64,000 nucleotides of DNA from Sandaracinobacteroides sp041675905. GTDB taxonomy: Bacteria; Pseudomonadota; Alphaproteobacteria; Sphingomonadales; Sphingomonadaceae. The stretch is taken from positions 68,568 through 132,567 of the forward strand of contig JBAYSX010000005.1 of the NCBI GenBank assembly GCA_041675905.1. The letters are read 5' to 3'. The notes under the pieces are model-generated. The model saw only the letters and a list, made by a program, of their open reading frames with translations. It did no database searches and was not told the origin of the DNA. Positions 25,069 through 33,975 of this stretch are shown here, one piece after another. Numbering within the stretch: the first letter of the stretch is position 1; each line of letters begins with the position of its first letter. Both the position numbers and the translations under genes were made by a program.

Positions 25069-26325
25069 GTGAGCACCAGGCTTGACGAACTGACGTTCCT
25101 TGATCCGGAAATTCAGGAATGGCCATTCGATGCCTATGAACGCCTCCAGAAAGAGGCGCCGGTTTTTTATGACGAACCCAGCAAGGCCTGGGTGGTCACT
25201 CGCTATGACGATATCCGCCAGATCCTGACCGATCCCGAGACTTTCAGCACCGACGGCTTTGTCGAATCCCTGCGTGATGCTGTCGATCCGGTTCGCGCGG
25301 CGAAGGTGCGCGAAATCTATCGTAGTCGTGGCTGGGTGCCTTCGTTGACCCTGTCCCAACAGGACAGCGTTCACCACAAGGGAACGCGGGCGATATTTCA
25401 GCAGGCGCTGCGCGCGGGCCGGATCCGGCAACTGGACCCGTTTATCCGGCAGACGGCGATAGATCTTGTGGAGAAGTTTCGCCACACGGGCGAGACCGAG
25501 ATCGTTGAAAGCCTGGCGGTTCCCCTGCCTCTGATCGCAATTTGCAGCCAGGTCGGGGTTCCCCTCGAAGATATCTGGAAGATCAAATACTGGACGGATT
25601 CCTGGGTGCGGCGTTTCAGCATGATGCTGACCGAGGAAGAGGAAATCGAGACCGTATATGACGAAATCGAATTCCAGCATTATTTTCGGGAGATAGTTGC
25701 CGATCTTCAGGCAAAGCCGAATGGCACGGTATTAAGCGATCTCGTCAATCTGAAGCTGCCCGATGGTCGGACGCTGGAATATGCCGACATCGTCACGCAC
25801 CTGCTCGCGGATCTTTTCGTGGGCGGCAGCGAAACCTCCACCAATGCCATTTCCGAAGGTGTGCTGCTCCTGTGTAACCATGCCGATCAATATGCGATGC
25901 TTATGAGCGACCTGGACAAATATCTTCCGATGTTCGTCGAGGAATCACTGCGCCTGCAATCGCCGGTGCAAGGAATGTACCGCATTACGACGCGGGAAGT
26001 GGAATTGGGCGATACCAGGCTGCCGAAAGGCGCGCTTGTCAATGTCCGTTTCGCCGCCGCCAACAGGGATGCGGCGCATTTTCAATGCCCGCACATGATG
26101 GACATCGAACGTTCCAACAGCGGATCGCACCTGGCGTTCGGATCCGGATTGCACCATTGCATCGGTGCGCCGCTGGCGCGTCGTGAAATCTTCTGGAGTT
26201 TCGACGCCTTGCTGCGCGGTGTGCGTAACCTGCGTCTGGCGCCCGGCAAGAACGACTTCCGGCATAATCCGGGGCTGCTGCTGCGTTCGCTCAAGAAACT
26301 GCATATCGAATTCGATCCGGTCTGA
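25069..26325 (+). CDS. Cytochrome P450 (not CYP101-like)
   Basis: A 418-residue soluble P450 of a different subfamily from the two P450cam-like enzymes here. The I-helix is VGGSETSTNA (251-260), with acid-alcohol pair Glu255/Thr256; ExxR is 292-295 (ESLR), and the heme Cys is 364 in FGSGLHHCIG. An acidic stretch TEEEEIETVYDE (188-199) is notable. The start is GTG 25069, with GAGGGAG upstream; the frame extends to 24982. It is followed after 25 bases by an SDR and then a VOC gene, forming an operon closed by the terminator at 27.7 kb. Hydroxylation substrate unknown. Confidence 0.92.
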   Translation: MSTRLDELTFLDPEIQEWPFDAYERLQKEAPVFYDEPSKAWVVTRYDDIRQILTDPETFSTDGFVESLRDAVDPVRAAKVREIYRSRGWVPSLTLSQQDSVHHKGTRAIFQQALRAGRIRQLDPFIRQTAIDLVEKFRHTGETEIVESLAVPLPLIAICSQVGVPLEDIWKIKYWTDSWVRRFSMMLTEEEEIETVYDEIEFQHYFREIVADLQAKPNGTVLSDLVNLKLPDGRTLEYADIVTHLLADLFVGGSETSTNAISEGVLLLCNHADQYAMLMSDLDKYLPMFVEESLRLQSPVQGMYRITTREVELGDTRLPKGALVNVRFAAANRDAAHFQCPHMMDIERSNSGSHLAFGSGLHHCIGAPLARREIFWSFDALLRGVRNLRLAPGKNDFRHNPGLLLRSLKKLHIEFDPV

Positions 26326-26350
26326 TCGCCGCCACAATCCGGGGAGAGCC

Positions 26351-27115
26351 ATGGATTCCGTATCCGCGTCCGGTCGTGTCGCCGGCAAGATATTCATTGT
26401 TACAGGCGGGGCATCGGGGCTGGGCGCCGCCGACGCCCGGTTGCTGGCGCAACATGGGGCGACGGTGGTCATCACCGATACACAGGAGGATGCCGGCCGG
26501 GAACTGGCGGCATCGACCGAAGGAATTTATTTTCTTCCGCAAGATGTTTGCGACGAGCAGCGCTGGAACGAAATCGTAGCCGAGGTTGAAGCGCGTTTTG
26601 GCGGGCTGGACGGTCTGGTGAACAATGCGGGCATCGTCGGATATGCCGATGTCGAACAATGCAGTCTCGACATGTTCCGCAAGCATCTTGCCGTTATGGC
26701 CGAAGGTACTTTTCTGGGGTGCAAGGCGGCGATTCCGGCGATGGTTCGGCGGGGTGGCGGAGCCATTGTCAACATGGCTTCTACGGCGGCAGTAAAAGGC
26801 ATAGGCACCATTCCCGCCTACAGCGCCGCCAAGGGCGCGATTGCCGCGCTGACCCGCAGCGTGGCGGTTCATTGCCAGGAAAAACGGTACAATATCCGGG
26901 TCAACACCGTCATTCCCGGCGGCCACGATACGCCGATGACGCGTTCGGCTTTCGCCAATATGGATCCTGACGATCCTGGTCTCGCGCATGCCATCTCGGA
27001 AGGCATGGGCAAGCCGGAAGATGTGGCCAATCTGGTACTTTATCTGCTGTCGGATGAAGCCCGGCGCGTCACGGGCGCATCGATGGTCATAGACCACGGA
27101 GAAACGATACGTTGA
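26351..27115 (+). CDS. Short-chain dehydrogenase/reductase
   Basis: A 254-residue SDR: TGGASGLG (18-25), NNAG (91-94), Ser144 in NMAS, Tyr157/Lys161 (YSAAK) and ending VIDHGETIR. The Asp in VITDTQ favours NAD(H). In the helix-4 position where classical SDRs have a catalytic Asn (N-V-x-G), this protein reads LAVMAEGTFLG, so the Asn is replaced by Met; activity may be altered. GGGGAG precedes ATG 26351. It sits between the P450 and VOC genes and could oxidise the P450 product. Confidence 0.9.
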   Translation: MDSVSASGRVAGKIFIVTGGASGLGAADARLLAQHGATVVITDTQEDAGRELAASTEGIYFLPQDVCDEQRWNEIVAEVEARFGGLDGLVNNAGIVGYADVEQCSLDMFRKHLAVMAEGTFLGCKAAIPAMVRRGGGAIVNMASTAAVKGIGTIPAYSAAKGAIAALTRSVAVHCQEKRYNIRVNTVIPGGHDTPMTRSAFANMDPDDPGLAHAISEGMGKPEDVANLVLYLLSDEARRVTGASMVIDHGETIR

Positions 27116-27168
27116 TGATGTCCGCCCCGGCGGCGGAATTGTCATCGCGCAAAAACGGAAGGAACAAC

Positions 27169-27678
27169 ATGGGACTGGATTTCGTGCAATCGGCGTGGAT
27201 CGTCCGCGATTTGCCCAAAGCGATGGATCACTGGACCCGCACATATGGAGTCGGCCCGTTTTTCGTTATTGCTCACGCGCAGATAGAAGGGTTACGCTAT
27301 CGCGGCCAGCCATCCGGCATGGATTATAGTGGCGCGCTGGCTTTCAGGGGCGCCATGATGATCGAACTGATCCAGCAGCACGACAGTAGCCCGTCAGTCT
27401 ATAACGAGGCAGGCAATCAGGCGGATCAGTTCTTCCATCATATCTGTGCGCTGACAAACGATTTCGAGGAGCATTACGACCGCTTTACAAAGAATAACGT
27501 CGTCGCCGCGATGGAAGGCAGATTTGGATCCACCCGCTTCGCCTATTTCGATACGGGCCCAACGATCGGCTGCATGACGGAACTGGTGGAGGAAACGGTC
27601 GAAATTCGCTCGGTGTTCCAGTTGATCGCGGATGCGAACGCCAACTGGGACGGACGCGACCCCGTACGTCAGCTTTAA
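27169..27678 (+). CDS. VOC/glyoxalase-fold protein
   Basis: A 169-residue vicinal-oxygen-chelate protein and paralogue of the one at 13.0 kb: SAWIVRDLPKAMDHWTRTYG followed by GVGPFF, then MMIELIQQHDSSPS and a second unit with FFHHICALTNDFEEHY. Candidate metal ligands are His in FHHI and Glu in the TELVEE strand. The ATG follows AAGGA by seven bases. It is last in the P450-SDR-VOC operon, with a strong terminator five bases after its stop. Reaction unknown; lyase, isomerase or ring-opening chemistry is possible. Confidence 0.85.
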   Translation: MGLDFVQSAWIVRDLPKAMDHWTRTYGVGPFFVIAHAQIEGLRYRGQPSGMDYSGALAFRGAMMIELIQQHDSSPSVYNEAGNQADQFFHHICALTNDFEEHYDRFTKNNVVAAMEGRFGSTRFAYFDTGPTIGCMTELVEETVEIRSVFQLIADANANWDGRDPVRQL

Positions 27679-27682
27679 CCGA

Positions 27683-27723
27683 TCAGGCCCCGGGTGTGTA
27701 TAATCCGGGGCCTGAGGTTTTTT
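27683..27723 (+). terminator. Rho-independent terminator
   Basis: An 11-bp GC-rich stem (27683-27693, TCAGGCCCCGG, with 27705-27715) is followed by GG and six T residues (27718-27723). It directly follows the VOC stop on the plus strand and has all features of an intrinsic terminator. The T-run touches the stop of the convergent ABM gene. Confidence 0.85.
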
Positions 27724-28136
27724 CAGGACTGTACGGCCACGCGCCACCAATCCTGTTCGATGATCGGCATCTGCTCCCGATATTCGAGCTCTCGTGGTGT
27801 TGCGTCGGCTGACGGGGGTGTCACGCGCGTCGGCGGCATGGGTGATCCCGCACCTGGCACCGGATCGACAAATTCCAGTTCGACACTATCGAAACAGTCA
27901 TACAGGCCGTCGAGTTGCGCCTCGTGCCAGGCGCTGATCTGATGGTTGTAAAAACCAGCTGCATTGCGGAAACCCAGCAGAACATAATAGCTGTTGGGCT
28001 CGGCCGCGCGCCAGCATTCATACCGCAGGCAATCCGGTTCGTGGGCATGGGTAGCGGCAGCCAGTTCCCGTTCGATCGCTTCAAACCGGTCGAGACGGTC
28101 GGGCTTGATACGAATGCGCGCTAATATTGTCGCCAT
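27723..28136 (-). CDS. ABM-domain (antibiotic biosynthesis monooxygenase-like) protein
   Basis: A 137-residue protein with an ABM-type alpha+beta barrel: TILARIRIKPDRLDRFEAIE, RYECWRAAEPNSYYVLLGF and the helix FYNHQISAWHEAQLDG. The C-terminal ~45 residues, beyond the core, are Pro-rich and then acidic (VPGAGSPMPPTRVTPP). Family members include cofactor-free monooxygenases and heme-handling enzymes. The ATG at 28136 follows AAAGGAG. It lies downstream of the receptor at 28.2-30.5 kb on the same strand. A partial paralogue is at 31.6 kb. Confidence 0.83.
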   Translation of the reverse strand: MATILARIRIKPDRLDRFEAIERELAAATHAHEPDCLRYECWRAAEPNSYYVLLGFRNAAGFYNHQISAWHEAQLDGLYDCFDSVELEFVDPVPGAGSPMPPTRVTPPSADATPRELEYREQMPIIEQDWWRVAVQS

Positions 28137-28198
28137 GATTTTCTCTCCTTTGCCATGACGCCCTTCCTCCGCCACGGGGAAGGGCGCGCACGGGGGCT

Positions 28199-30451
28199 TC
28201 AGAATTTTTGCGTAATCGATATGCCATAGGTTCGCGGCAGTGCCTGTTCGGCATAGGCTCCATATGTGGAGACGACGATATTATTATAATATTTGGTTTT
28301 CGTAATATTGTCGGCCCACAGGGCAATCGTGGTTTGCTCGTCCGGACCGGTGAATGCCAGCCGGGCGTTTGCAATTGCATAGTCGCCTTCCCGCGCCAGC
28401 CGGGCGGGACCGCCGGCTCCCGGAGCCATATCGTACCGCCCCTTGTAGGCGACATTGGCCGAAACATCGGCCCCCCAGCCGGTTGCACCCAAAACCACAT
28501 AATAGTTGAAACCGAGATTGCCGGAAAATTTCGGTGCATGGGGCGTACGGAAGCCGCGAATGTCTTCCGCGCCGGCAACCTGGCCGAAGCCGCCCGGTGT
28601 GTTCAGATGAACGGGAATGAACACCGCCGCGTTGGGGAAGGAGGTAAAGCGCGCATTCTGGTACAGACCGTTCAGGTTGATCGTGAACGCATCGGTTACG
28701 TTCCAGTCGATGCTGGCTTCTACCCCGTCGTTTTTCGCGGCGGCGGCGTTTTGCTGCACGATACCGCCCCCGCCGGCGTCGATAAAGCCGACCTGGAGAT
28801 TTTTCCAGTCATAGTGAAACGCGGAAAGGTTAAGACGCAACCGGCGATCCAGTAACACGAACTTCATGCCTGCCTCATAGGCATCGATTTTTTCTGGCCT
28901 TACCGGTTCGGTAGAATTGAATCCGGGGCTGTTGAACCCGCCCGCCTTCACGCCCTTGTTATAGCTTATATAATAGTTGGCGTTCCCGGCATCATAAGCG
29001 AGAACCGCGCGCGGCGTGAAACTGTCGTATTTGACGCTGGATCGACCGGAGGTTTCACCGAAGGCCAGCGCGCCATCGGCATTGTTCGAAAACAGATGGA
29101 CGCGTTTATCATGAGTATAGCGCCCGCCCAGCGTCAACGTAAAACCATCGAGGAACCGGTAATAAATCTCGGCGAAGCCTGAATAGGCCTTTACGCGGTC
29201 GCGGCTGTCCGCAATCGGTATCAGCCCGCCCAGGTCAAGGCCTGCCAGCCCCAGCGGGAAGCGGTTCCGGTCCTGCTGGTACTGGACGCCGGCGATAAAG
29301 TCGAACGCCCCACCGAAATCGGAGGAAATCTGGAGATCTTCGTTGAGCGCCTGATAGTCGCCGTCGTCATAGCCATAGAAGCTGAAAAGTCCTATTACTG
29401 GCGCTCCGTCGCCATCGTTGAGAACGCGCTGGCGAATGCGGCGATAGCTGGTAGTTGAGCGCAGGTTCATGTCGCCGAAACTGTAATCGACCTGCAATCC
29501 GAGCGTCAGCACCCTGTTCTCGAGGTCACCGTCACCACGCAGGAAGGTCTGCCGGGCGGGAAGGCTGGCGAGTTGTTCGGCGGACGAACTCTGGTTGGTG
29601 TCGTAAAATCTTTCTGTCGGGGACACGCCGGCCACGTTGCAATAATAGCATAACGGGCCTGTCGCGATCTCCTTTCGGAGCGTATTGCCATAATCCCGTT
29701 TGGTATGTTCGGCCTTCAGTACGATACGCAGGTCGTCCGTCGGCTCGATCAGCAATTTGCTTCGAAATGTGTAGGATTCATAGGGATTTATATTGGTGTC
29801 TGACCGCACATTATACACATAGCCGTCACGGTCCTGCCAGGCCCCTGCAAAGCGCACGGCGGCGATATCGCTCAGCGGCAGATTCAATACCGCCTCGGTT
29901 TGCATCCAGTCCAGATTGCCGAACCCGGCCTTTACGTGGCCGGAAAGCGCACCGATCTCCGGATCGTTGGTGTCGATCAGCACGGCGCCGCCGGTCGCGT
30001 TCCGACCGTAAAGCGCGCCTTGGGGGCCTTTCAGCACCTGAACCTGCCGGATATCGAGCATATCCTCGGCTGCACCGATCTGCTGGGATACATAGGCGCC
30101 GTCCAGATAGATGGCGACCGAACCCTCGAGCCCCGGGCCGCTGTAGCCTGTGCCGACGCCGCGCAATACGATCTGGCTGGCGCCGGATTCGTGCTGGAAG
30201 CTGAGACCCGCCGAAACAAACTGGAGATCCGATGCATCCCGAATCGACATTTGCTCCAGCTTGTCTTCGGAAAACTGGCTCATGGAGATCGGTACATCTT
30301 GCAGCGACTGCGCGCGCCGCTGCGCGGTCACCACGATCTCTCCACCGCGCCCTCCGGCGGCGGGAGCGTCTTGCGACAGGGCAGGCGATGGCATCAAAAT
30401 GACGAGCGCCGCAGATACCAGAAGCCCCGACCGGAATAACTTTCGTTGCAT
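28199..30451 (-). CDS. TonB-dependent receptor
   Basis: A complete receptor of 750 residues. The signal peptide (MQRKLFRSGLL, hydrophobic core, PALSQ) is followed by IVVTAQRRAQSLQDVPIS, the plug with GVGTGYSGPGLEG and VQVLKGPQGALYGRNATGG, and a barrel ending YGISITQKF. I prefer the ATG at 30451, nine bases after GGGAGG; the ATG at 30460 abuts that site. It differs from the two near-identical-type receptors at 10.7 and 34.6 kb, so it may import another compound. It is co-directional with the ABM gene and with the TetR gene upstream. Confidence 0.92.
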   Translation of the reverse strand: MQRKLFRSGLLVSAALVILMPSPALSQDAPAAGGRGGEIVVTAQRRAQSLQDVPISMSQFSEDKLEQMSIRDASDLQFVSAGLSFQHESGASQIVLRGVGTGYSGPGLEGSVAIYLDGAYVSQQIGAAEDMLDIRQVQVLKGPQGALYGRNATGGAVLIDTNDPEIGALSGHVKAGFGNLDWMQTEAVLNLPLSDIAAVRFAGAWQDRDGYVYNVRSDTNINPYESYTFRSKLLIEPTDDLRIVLKAEHTKRDYGNTLRKEIATGPLCYYCNVAGVSPTERFYDTNQSSSAEQLASLPARQTFLRGDGDLENRVLTLGLQVDYSFGDMNLRSTTSYRRIRQRVLNDGDGAPVIGLFSFYGYDDGDYQALNEDLQISSDFGGAFDFIAGVQYQQDRNRFPLGLAGLDLGGLIPIADSRDRVKAYSGFAEIYYRFLDGFTLTLGGRYTHDKRVHLFSNNADGALAFGETSGRSSVKYDSFTPRAVLAYDAGNANYYISYNKGVKAGGFNSPGFNSTEPVRPEKIDAYEAGMKFVLLDRRLRLNLSAFHYDWKNLQVGFIDAGGGGIVQQNAAAAKNDGVEASIDWNVTDAFTINLNGLYQNARFTSFPNAAVFIPVHLNTPGGFGQVAGAEDIRGFRTPHAPKFSGNLGFNYYVVLGATGWGADVSANVAYKGRYDMAPGAGGPARLAREGDYAIANARLAFTGPDEQTTIALWADNITKTKYYNNIVVSTYGAYAEQALPRTYGISITQKF

Positions 30452-30735
30452 CAAAATCATCCTCCCTCAGAAAGCAGAAACGGTTTTTTGCCGTTTAATT
30501 CCAGACAGATAAACCCTCGCAAAGTTATTATCATTCTGGATCATTATTATTTTATTTGCCGAGAATACGCGGACACCATAGGACGCCGAACTCCCGGGAC
30601 AGCATGCCCTGCCAAAGAAGCGGAACATCGTTCCTGTTTCTAGATCTCGTGCGAGACCCTCGCACCTGTCATAATTGCCAGGGTAAAGATGGCTTTATGC
30701 CATTGGCCGGACGGGAGGGTTTATGATCCGCCAGG

Positions 30736-31359
30736 CTATTCCAGTGGACCTTTAAGGCATGCAGGTGTCCCGGTCGGCATGTCCGGCAACCGCGCGATCA
30801 CCGCGGCCAGAATGAAATCCCGAAACGTATCGTCAAATATCGTGATAACCCCCCAGGGACTCATCGCGCCCCACAGCATCAGGGACCGGATGGAGCCGGT
30901 CACCATGATCTGGATATTGGAGATGAATTTCTCGATTTCCGTGTCCGGCGAGGCAAACCCGCTTTCGGAAAGTTTTTGATGCAGACGCAACGCGGAATGT
31001 TTTATCATATTGCTGAGGATGATTTTGACAACCGGATCGGTTATCGCCCGCTCCTCGATCAGTCTCAGCAGGCCGGAATCGTTACGATACGCGGAAAAGA
31101 CGATCTCAATGAAAATTTCCAGAATTTCCACAGGGTTGCGCTTGCCCCGGGTGAGGTCATGCCAACTTTTATCGAAATCATCGGTGCGGGCCTGCGACCA
31201 AACTTCCAGAATAGCGTAGAGCAGGCCCCCCTTGTCGGGGAACCGCCGGTAAATCGTGGCGGCGGAAACTTTTGCGTGTCTGGCGATCAGCGATATGGTA
31301 GCCTTTTCAAATCCATGCTCCGAAAACAGAGACAGGGCGCTGTTGAATACCCGGTCCAT
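30736..31359 (-). CDS. TetR-family regulator
   Basis: A TetR/AcrR-type regulator with helix-turn-helix ATISLIARHAKVSAATIYRR and FPDKGGLL, and a helical ligand domain not of the BetI type. Starting at ATG 31359 gives 207 residues, typical for the family, with GGGAAAAG upstream. The frame is open to a GTG at 31605, but that extension reads as non-coding and would overlap the ABM start. A non-ATG start slightly upstream is possible because the DNA-binding domain begins at once. The 30452-30735 gap to the receptor is AT-rich and shows no gene. It probably controls the receptor or the divergent ABM gene. Confidence 0.82.
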   Translation of the reverse strand: MDRVFNSALSLFSEHGFEKATISLIARHAKVSAATIYRRFPDKGGLLYAILEVWSQARTDDFDKSWHDLTRGKRNPVEILEIFIEIVFSAYRNDSGLLRLIEERAITDPVVKIILSNMIKHSALRLHQKLSESGFASPDTEIEKFISNIQIMVTGSIRSLMLWGAMSPWGVITIFDDTFRDFILAAVIARLPDMPTGTPACLKGPLE

Positions 31360-31595
31360 CTTTTCCCGGCTGCGATCCTGTTTAGGACTGAAAATCCATT
31401 CAGAACGGTCGGACCAGTGTATTTTATGGGGTTGAATCGGGCTTCTCCCATTCCTGACAGGGCGGTCGGGATATGCGGTACGATTAAAAAACGCCCTGCG
31501 GAAGATATGATTTGCCTGGCGATGTCGAGACCGCGTTCCGGAGACCGCAGGGTGTGTCAGTAAAACAAAGAATCCAGCAGGAAGGGAAAATAACC

Positions 31596-31982
31596 ATGTC
31601 CACACTTCTCTCCATCCAGACTGTGGCGGAAGGCCGTGAGGAGGAATATCTCAAAATCCAGCGAGAAGTATGGAGTCAGACCCATGCAAAAGAACCCGGG
31701 ATCGTGCGCTACGAACATTATCGCGGCGAGAAGCCGGGGCAATTCTATTCCCTGCTGGTGTTTCGGGATTTCGGCGCATTCCTCGACCATCAGGTAGCTG
31801 ATTACCATGACGCCCCGGACTGGGCGGGCTGTTCAAGGAGCATGAAATGCAGATACTGGACCCGATCCCCGGCGCCAGCCACCTGGAGCAAACGGACATG
31901 CCCCGGCTGGCTTCATTCCGACCGCAGCGCCGGAGCGGTTTCCCGCTCCGGCGCCAGGTTTTCCGTCAGCCCATCGGGTTAA
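31596..31982 (+). CDS. ABM-domain protein, 3' end probably frameshifted
   Basis: The first ~75 residues form an ABM-type half-barrel (STLLSIQTVAEGREEEYLKI, RYEHYRGEKPGQFYSLLVF, FLDHQVADYHDAP), similar to the protein at 27.7 kb. After DWAG the frame turns into Arg/Ser-rich nonsense, while the next frame reads LFKEHEMQILDPIPGASHL, matching the paralogue (LDGLYDCFDSVELEFVDPVPG). One missing G in the G-run near 31825-31829 would explain this. The open frame then runs through the hairpin at 31927. ATG 31596 has AGGAAGGG upstream. Probably inactive or C-terminally altered. Confidence 0.6.
   Translation: MSTLLSIQTVAEGREEEYLKIQREVWSQTHAKEPGIVRYEHYRGEKPGQFYSLLVFRDFGAFLDHQVADYHDAPDWAGCSRSMKCRYWTRSPAPATWSKRTCPGWLHSDRSAGAVSRSGARFSVSPSG
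31927..31954. terminator. Strong 12-bp hairpin, bidirectional
   Basis: GCGCCGGAGCGG (31927-31938) pairs perfectly with 31943-31954 across the loop TTTC. On the plus strand it is followed by CAGGTTTT. It lies between the damaged ABM gene and the minus-strand alcohol dehydrogenase stop (31966) and probably terminates both. Confidence 0.75.
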
Positions 31983-33000
31983 GCATGACCTTGCACGCGG
32001 ATTTATCGGCACGCAGTTGCTCGAAAACCGTCGGGAGATCGTTCATCGGGACGAGGCCGTCGAACATTGGCATCAGGTCGATCTGACCCGACGCGATCAT
32101 TTTTTGCGCGACCGCAAACTCCTGCTTCGTATAGCAGGCGGCGAACTGATAGTTCAGTTCCTTCACCGTGGGCGTGATGGCGAGGAACTTCTCGAAACCG
32201 TTGCAGGCTCCGGCCATCACGATCTGGCCCTTGTGCGTAACCAGGTCGCTGCACCGCCCCATCATGCCCGGCAGACCCACACATTCGAATATGATCTCCG
32301 GTGGTCCGCCCGCAGTTTTCGCGAAACGTTCGGCAAGATATTCGTCGTTGATGTGGAAGGCGTCCGCGCCGAGCGTGGTGGCCAGTTCCGCGCGTCGGTC
32401 CGTCCGGGCGGTAACCACGACCGAATCCGCGCCCATCATTTTGGCTACCGCCGCTGTAGCAAGACCCACCGGACCGGCGCCCAGCACGAGCACGCGGACG
32501 CCGGGCCGCATGCGTGACACCGCCACCGCATGGATGCCGACCGCCAGTGGCTCGGTCATCGCGCCCTGTTCCCAGCTGACGCCATCGTGCAACCGCACGG
32601 ACTCATCCGCGCCGACCACCGCATATTCACCATAACCGCCGACGAGGTCGCCGGTCGGCAGACTGAGGACCGTCGGGCAGTGGAACGGCTCGCCCCCGAG
32701 GCAGGCGGCGCAGGTGCCGCAACCGATGTAGGGAAAACCCGCCAGCCGGTCGCCTTCCCGCCATTTTTCGTCTGTGCCCGCGCCAAGCTCGACGATCTCG
32801 CCGCTGAACTCGTGACCAAGCACTGTGCCGGCCTTGACCGTCCAGCAGCTGTGCGGATCGGTCAGGTGCAGGTCGCTGCCACAGATGCCGCAGCGGTGAA
32901 CGCGGATGAGCAGCTGGCCGGCTGCCGGCTTCGGCACTTCGACCTCACTGATCGCCAGTGGCACCCCCGGTTTCTCGAAAACGGCCGCCTTCATCTTCAT
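31966..33000 (-). CDS. Zinc-dependent alcohol dehydrogenase (MDR family)
   Basis: A 344-residue medium-chain dehydrogenase. Catalytic zinc region: Cys37 in CGICGSD and GHE (62-64). Structural zinc: Cys94, 97, 100 and 108. The Rossmann fold has VLGAGPVGLATAAVAK. It resembles the sorbitol/threonine-type dehydrogenases. It oxidises an alcohol to a carbonyl with NAD(P). I start at ATG 33000, preceded by AAGGAG; the frame continues to 33234 without support and would overlap the divergent LuxR gene. Closed by the hairpin at 31.93 kb. Likely one oxidation step of the island pathway. Confidence 0.92.
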   Translation of the reverse strand: MKMKAAVFEKPGVPLAISEVEVPKPAAGQLLIRVHRCGICGSDLHLTDPHSCWTVKAGTVLGHEFSGEIVELGAGTDEKWREGDRLAGFPYIGCGTCAACLGGEPFHCPTVLSLPTGDLVGGYGEYAVVGADESVRLHDGVSWEQGAMTEPLAVGIHAVAVSRMRPGVRVLVLGAGPVGLATAAVAKMMGADSVVVTARTDRRAELATTLGADAFHINDEYLAERFAKTAGGPPEIIFECVGLPGMMGRCSDLVTHKGQIVMAGACNGFEKFLAITPTVKELNYQFAACYTKQEFAVAQKMIASGQIDLMPMFDGLVPMNDLPTVFEQLRADKSACKVMLNPMG

Positions 33001-33131
33001 AATTTGCGCTCCTTCATCGGTTGGACGATCCGTCGCGACGACTGCCGTGCACCTCCGGTTTTGCAGGGTTGTGCTCCTTTGGTGCTGACGGCAACATGCG
33101 AGGAATATAGAAAAAAGTTCGGGAGAAATTG

Positions 33132-33869
33132 ATGGCTTCCATGATTGCGCCAGGGAATATGAACAGGATTCGAGGTCTTGAGGAGGCGATCCACGCCTTT
33201 CACACTTTCGGCTCGCGTCTGGGCCTCGGGCCATTGGGCGTTGTTGACGATCTGGACAGCAAGAAATCGCCGAGCTGCCCGGACGGCAGCTATGTATGTG
33301 AGCATCTGGGCTGGCAGGTGGAAATTATAGAGCGCTTCCAGGAACTTTCCCCGCATTATCGCCCGTTCCGTCAGTGTTGTGCGCAGACGCTCCCCTATGT
33401 GTCGATCGTTCCCCGCTCCGAACGGGAATTGGCCGACGTGCCGGAAACATTTCGGCAATATCACCATGATTTTGCCAGTTGCGGCGTTGGTACGATGATC
33501 GTCGTGCCCGTGCATCGACCGCGCGGCAAGGTGGGTGCCGCGCTCCTGTTCTCGCGCGAGCGGGTGGATCTGCGCCCGCTGGTGGAGCGCCATGAATATC
33601 TGCTGCTCGGGCTTTCGCACACCGTTCTGCACTATGCGGCCCCGCCGGCGGCGGAAACGCCGGCGCCTCCCCTCTCCACCCGGCAGCGCGAATGCCTGCT
33701 TTGGGCCTCGCGCGGCAAAACGATGGAGGAAACGGCCATCATTATGGGCATTTCCCCGCATACCGCCCGCAGTTACCTCAAGATTGCCATCACCCAGCTC
33801 GGTGCTGTCAACACCACGCAGGCGGTTGCGATCGCGCTGCGCCATCGCCTCCTCGAACTGGAAGAATAG
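33132..33869 (+). CDS. LuxR-family regulator with autoinducer-binding-like domain
   Basis: A regulator of 245 residues. The C-terminal LuxR helix-turn-helix begins LSTRQRECLLWASRGKTMEE and has the recognition segment ISPHTARSYLKIAI; NTTQAVAIALRHRLL ends the domain. The N-terminal ~160 residues have the size and pattern of an acyl-homoserine-lactone-binding domain. No LuxI synthase is present, so it may be a solo receptor sensing an outside or pathway molecule. ATG 33132 is preceded by GGGAGA; a TTG three bases earlier is possible. Divergent from the alcohol dehydrogenase, 131 bases apart. Confidence 0.82.
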   Translation: MASMIAPGNMNRIRGLEEAIHAFHTFGSRLGLGPLGVVDDLDSKKSPSCPDGSYVCEHLGWQVEIIERFQELSPHYRPFRQCCAQTLPYVSIVPRSERELADVPETFRQYHHDFASCGVGTMIVVPVHRPRGKVGAALLFSRERVDLRPLVERHEYLLLGLSHTVLHYAAPPAAETPAPPLSTRQRECLLWASRGKTMEETAIIMGISPHTARSYLKIAITQLGAVNTTQAVAIALRHRLLELEE

Positions 33870-33975
33870 CGGTGGACAAGGCGCGGACAACCCCCGAAAT
33901 TTGGCGGTTTGACGGGTGCTCTCCGTCCTTCCACAAAAATCAAAAGAAAACATACGGGCAGACAGTGGAGGGACA

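Noticed and set aside
31360..31605. N-terminal extension of the TetR protein at 30.7 kb
   Set aside because: The extension has no domain features, starts with GTG and overlaps the ABM start on the other strand.
33132..33869. Complete quorum-sensing pair at the LuxR gene
   Set aside because: No LuxI-type synthase is present anywhere in the window, so only a solo receptor can be claimed.
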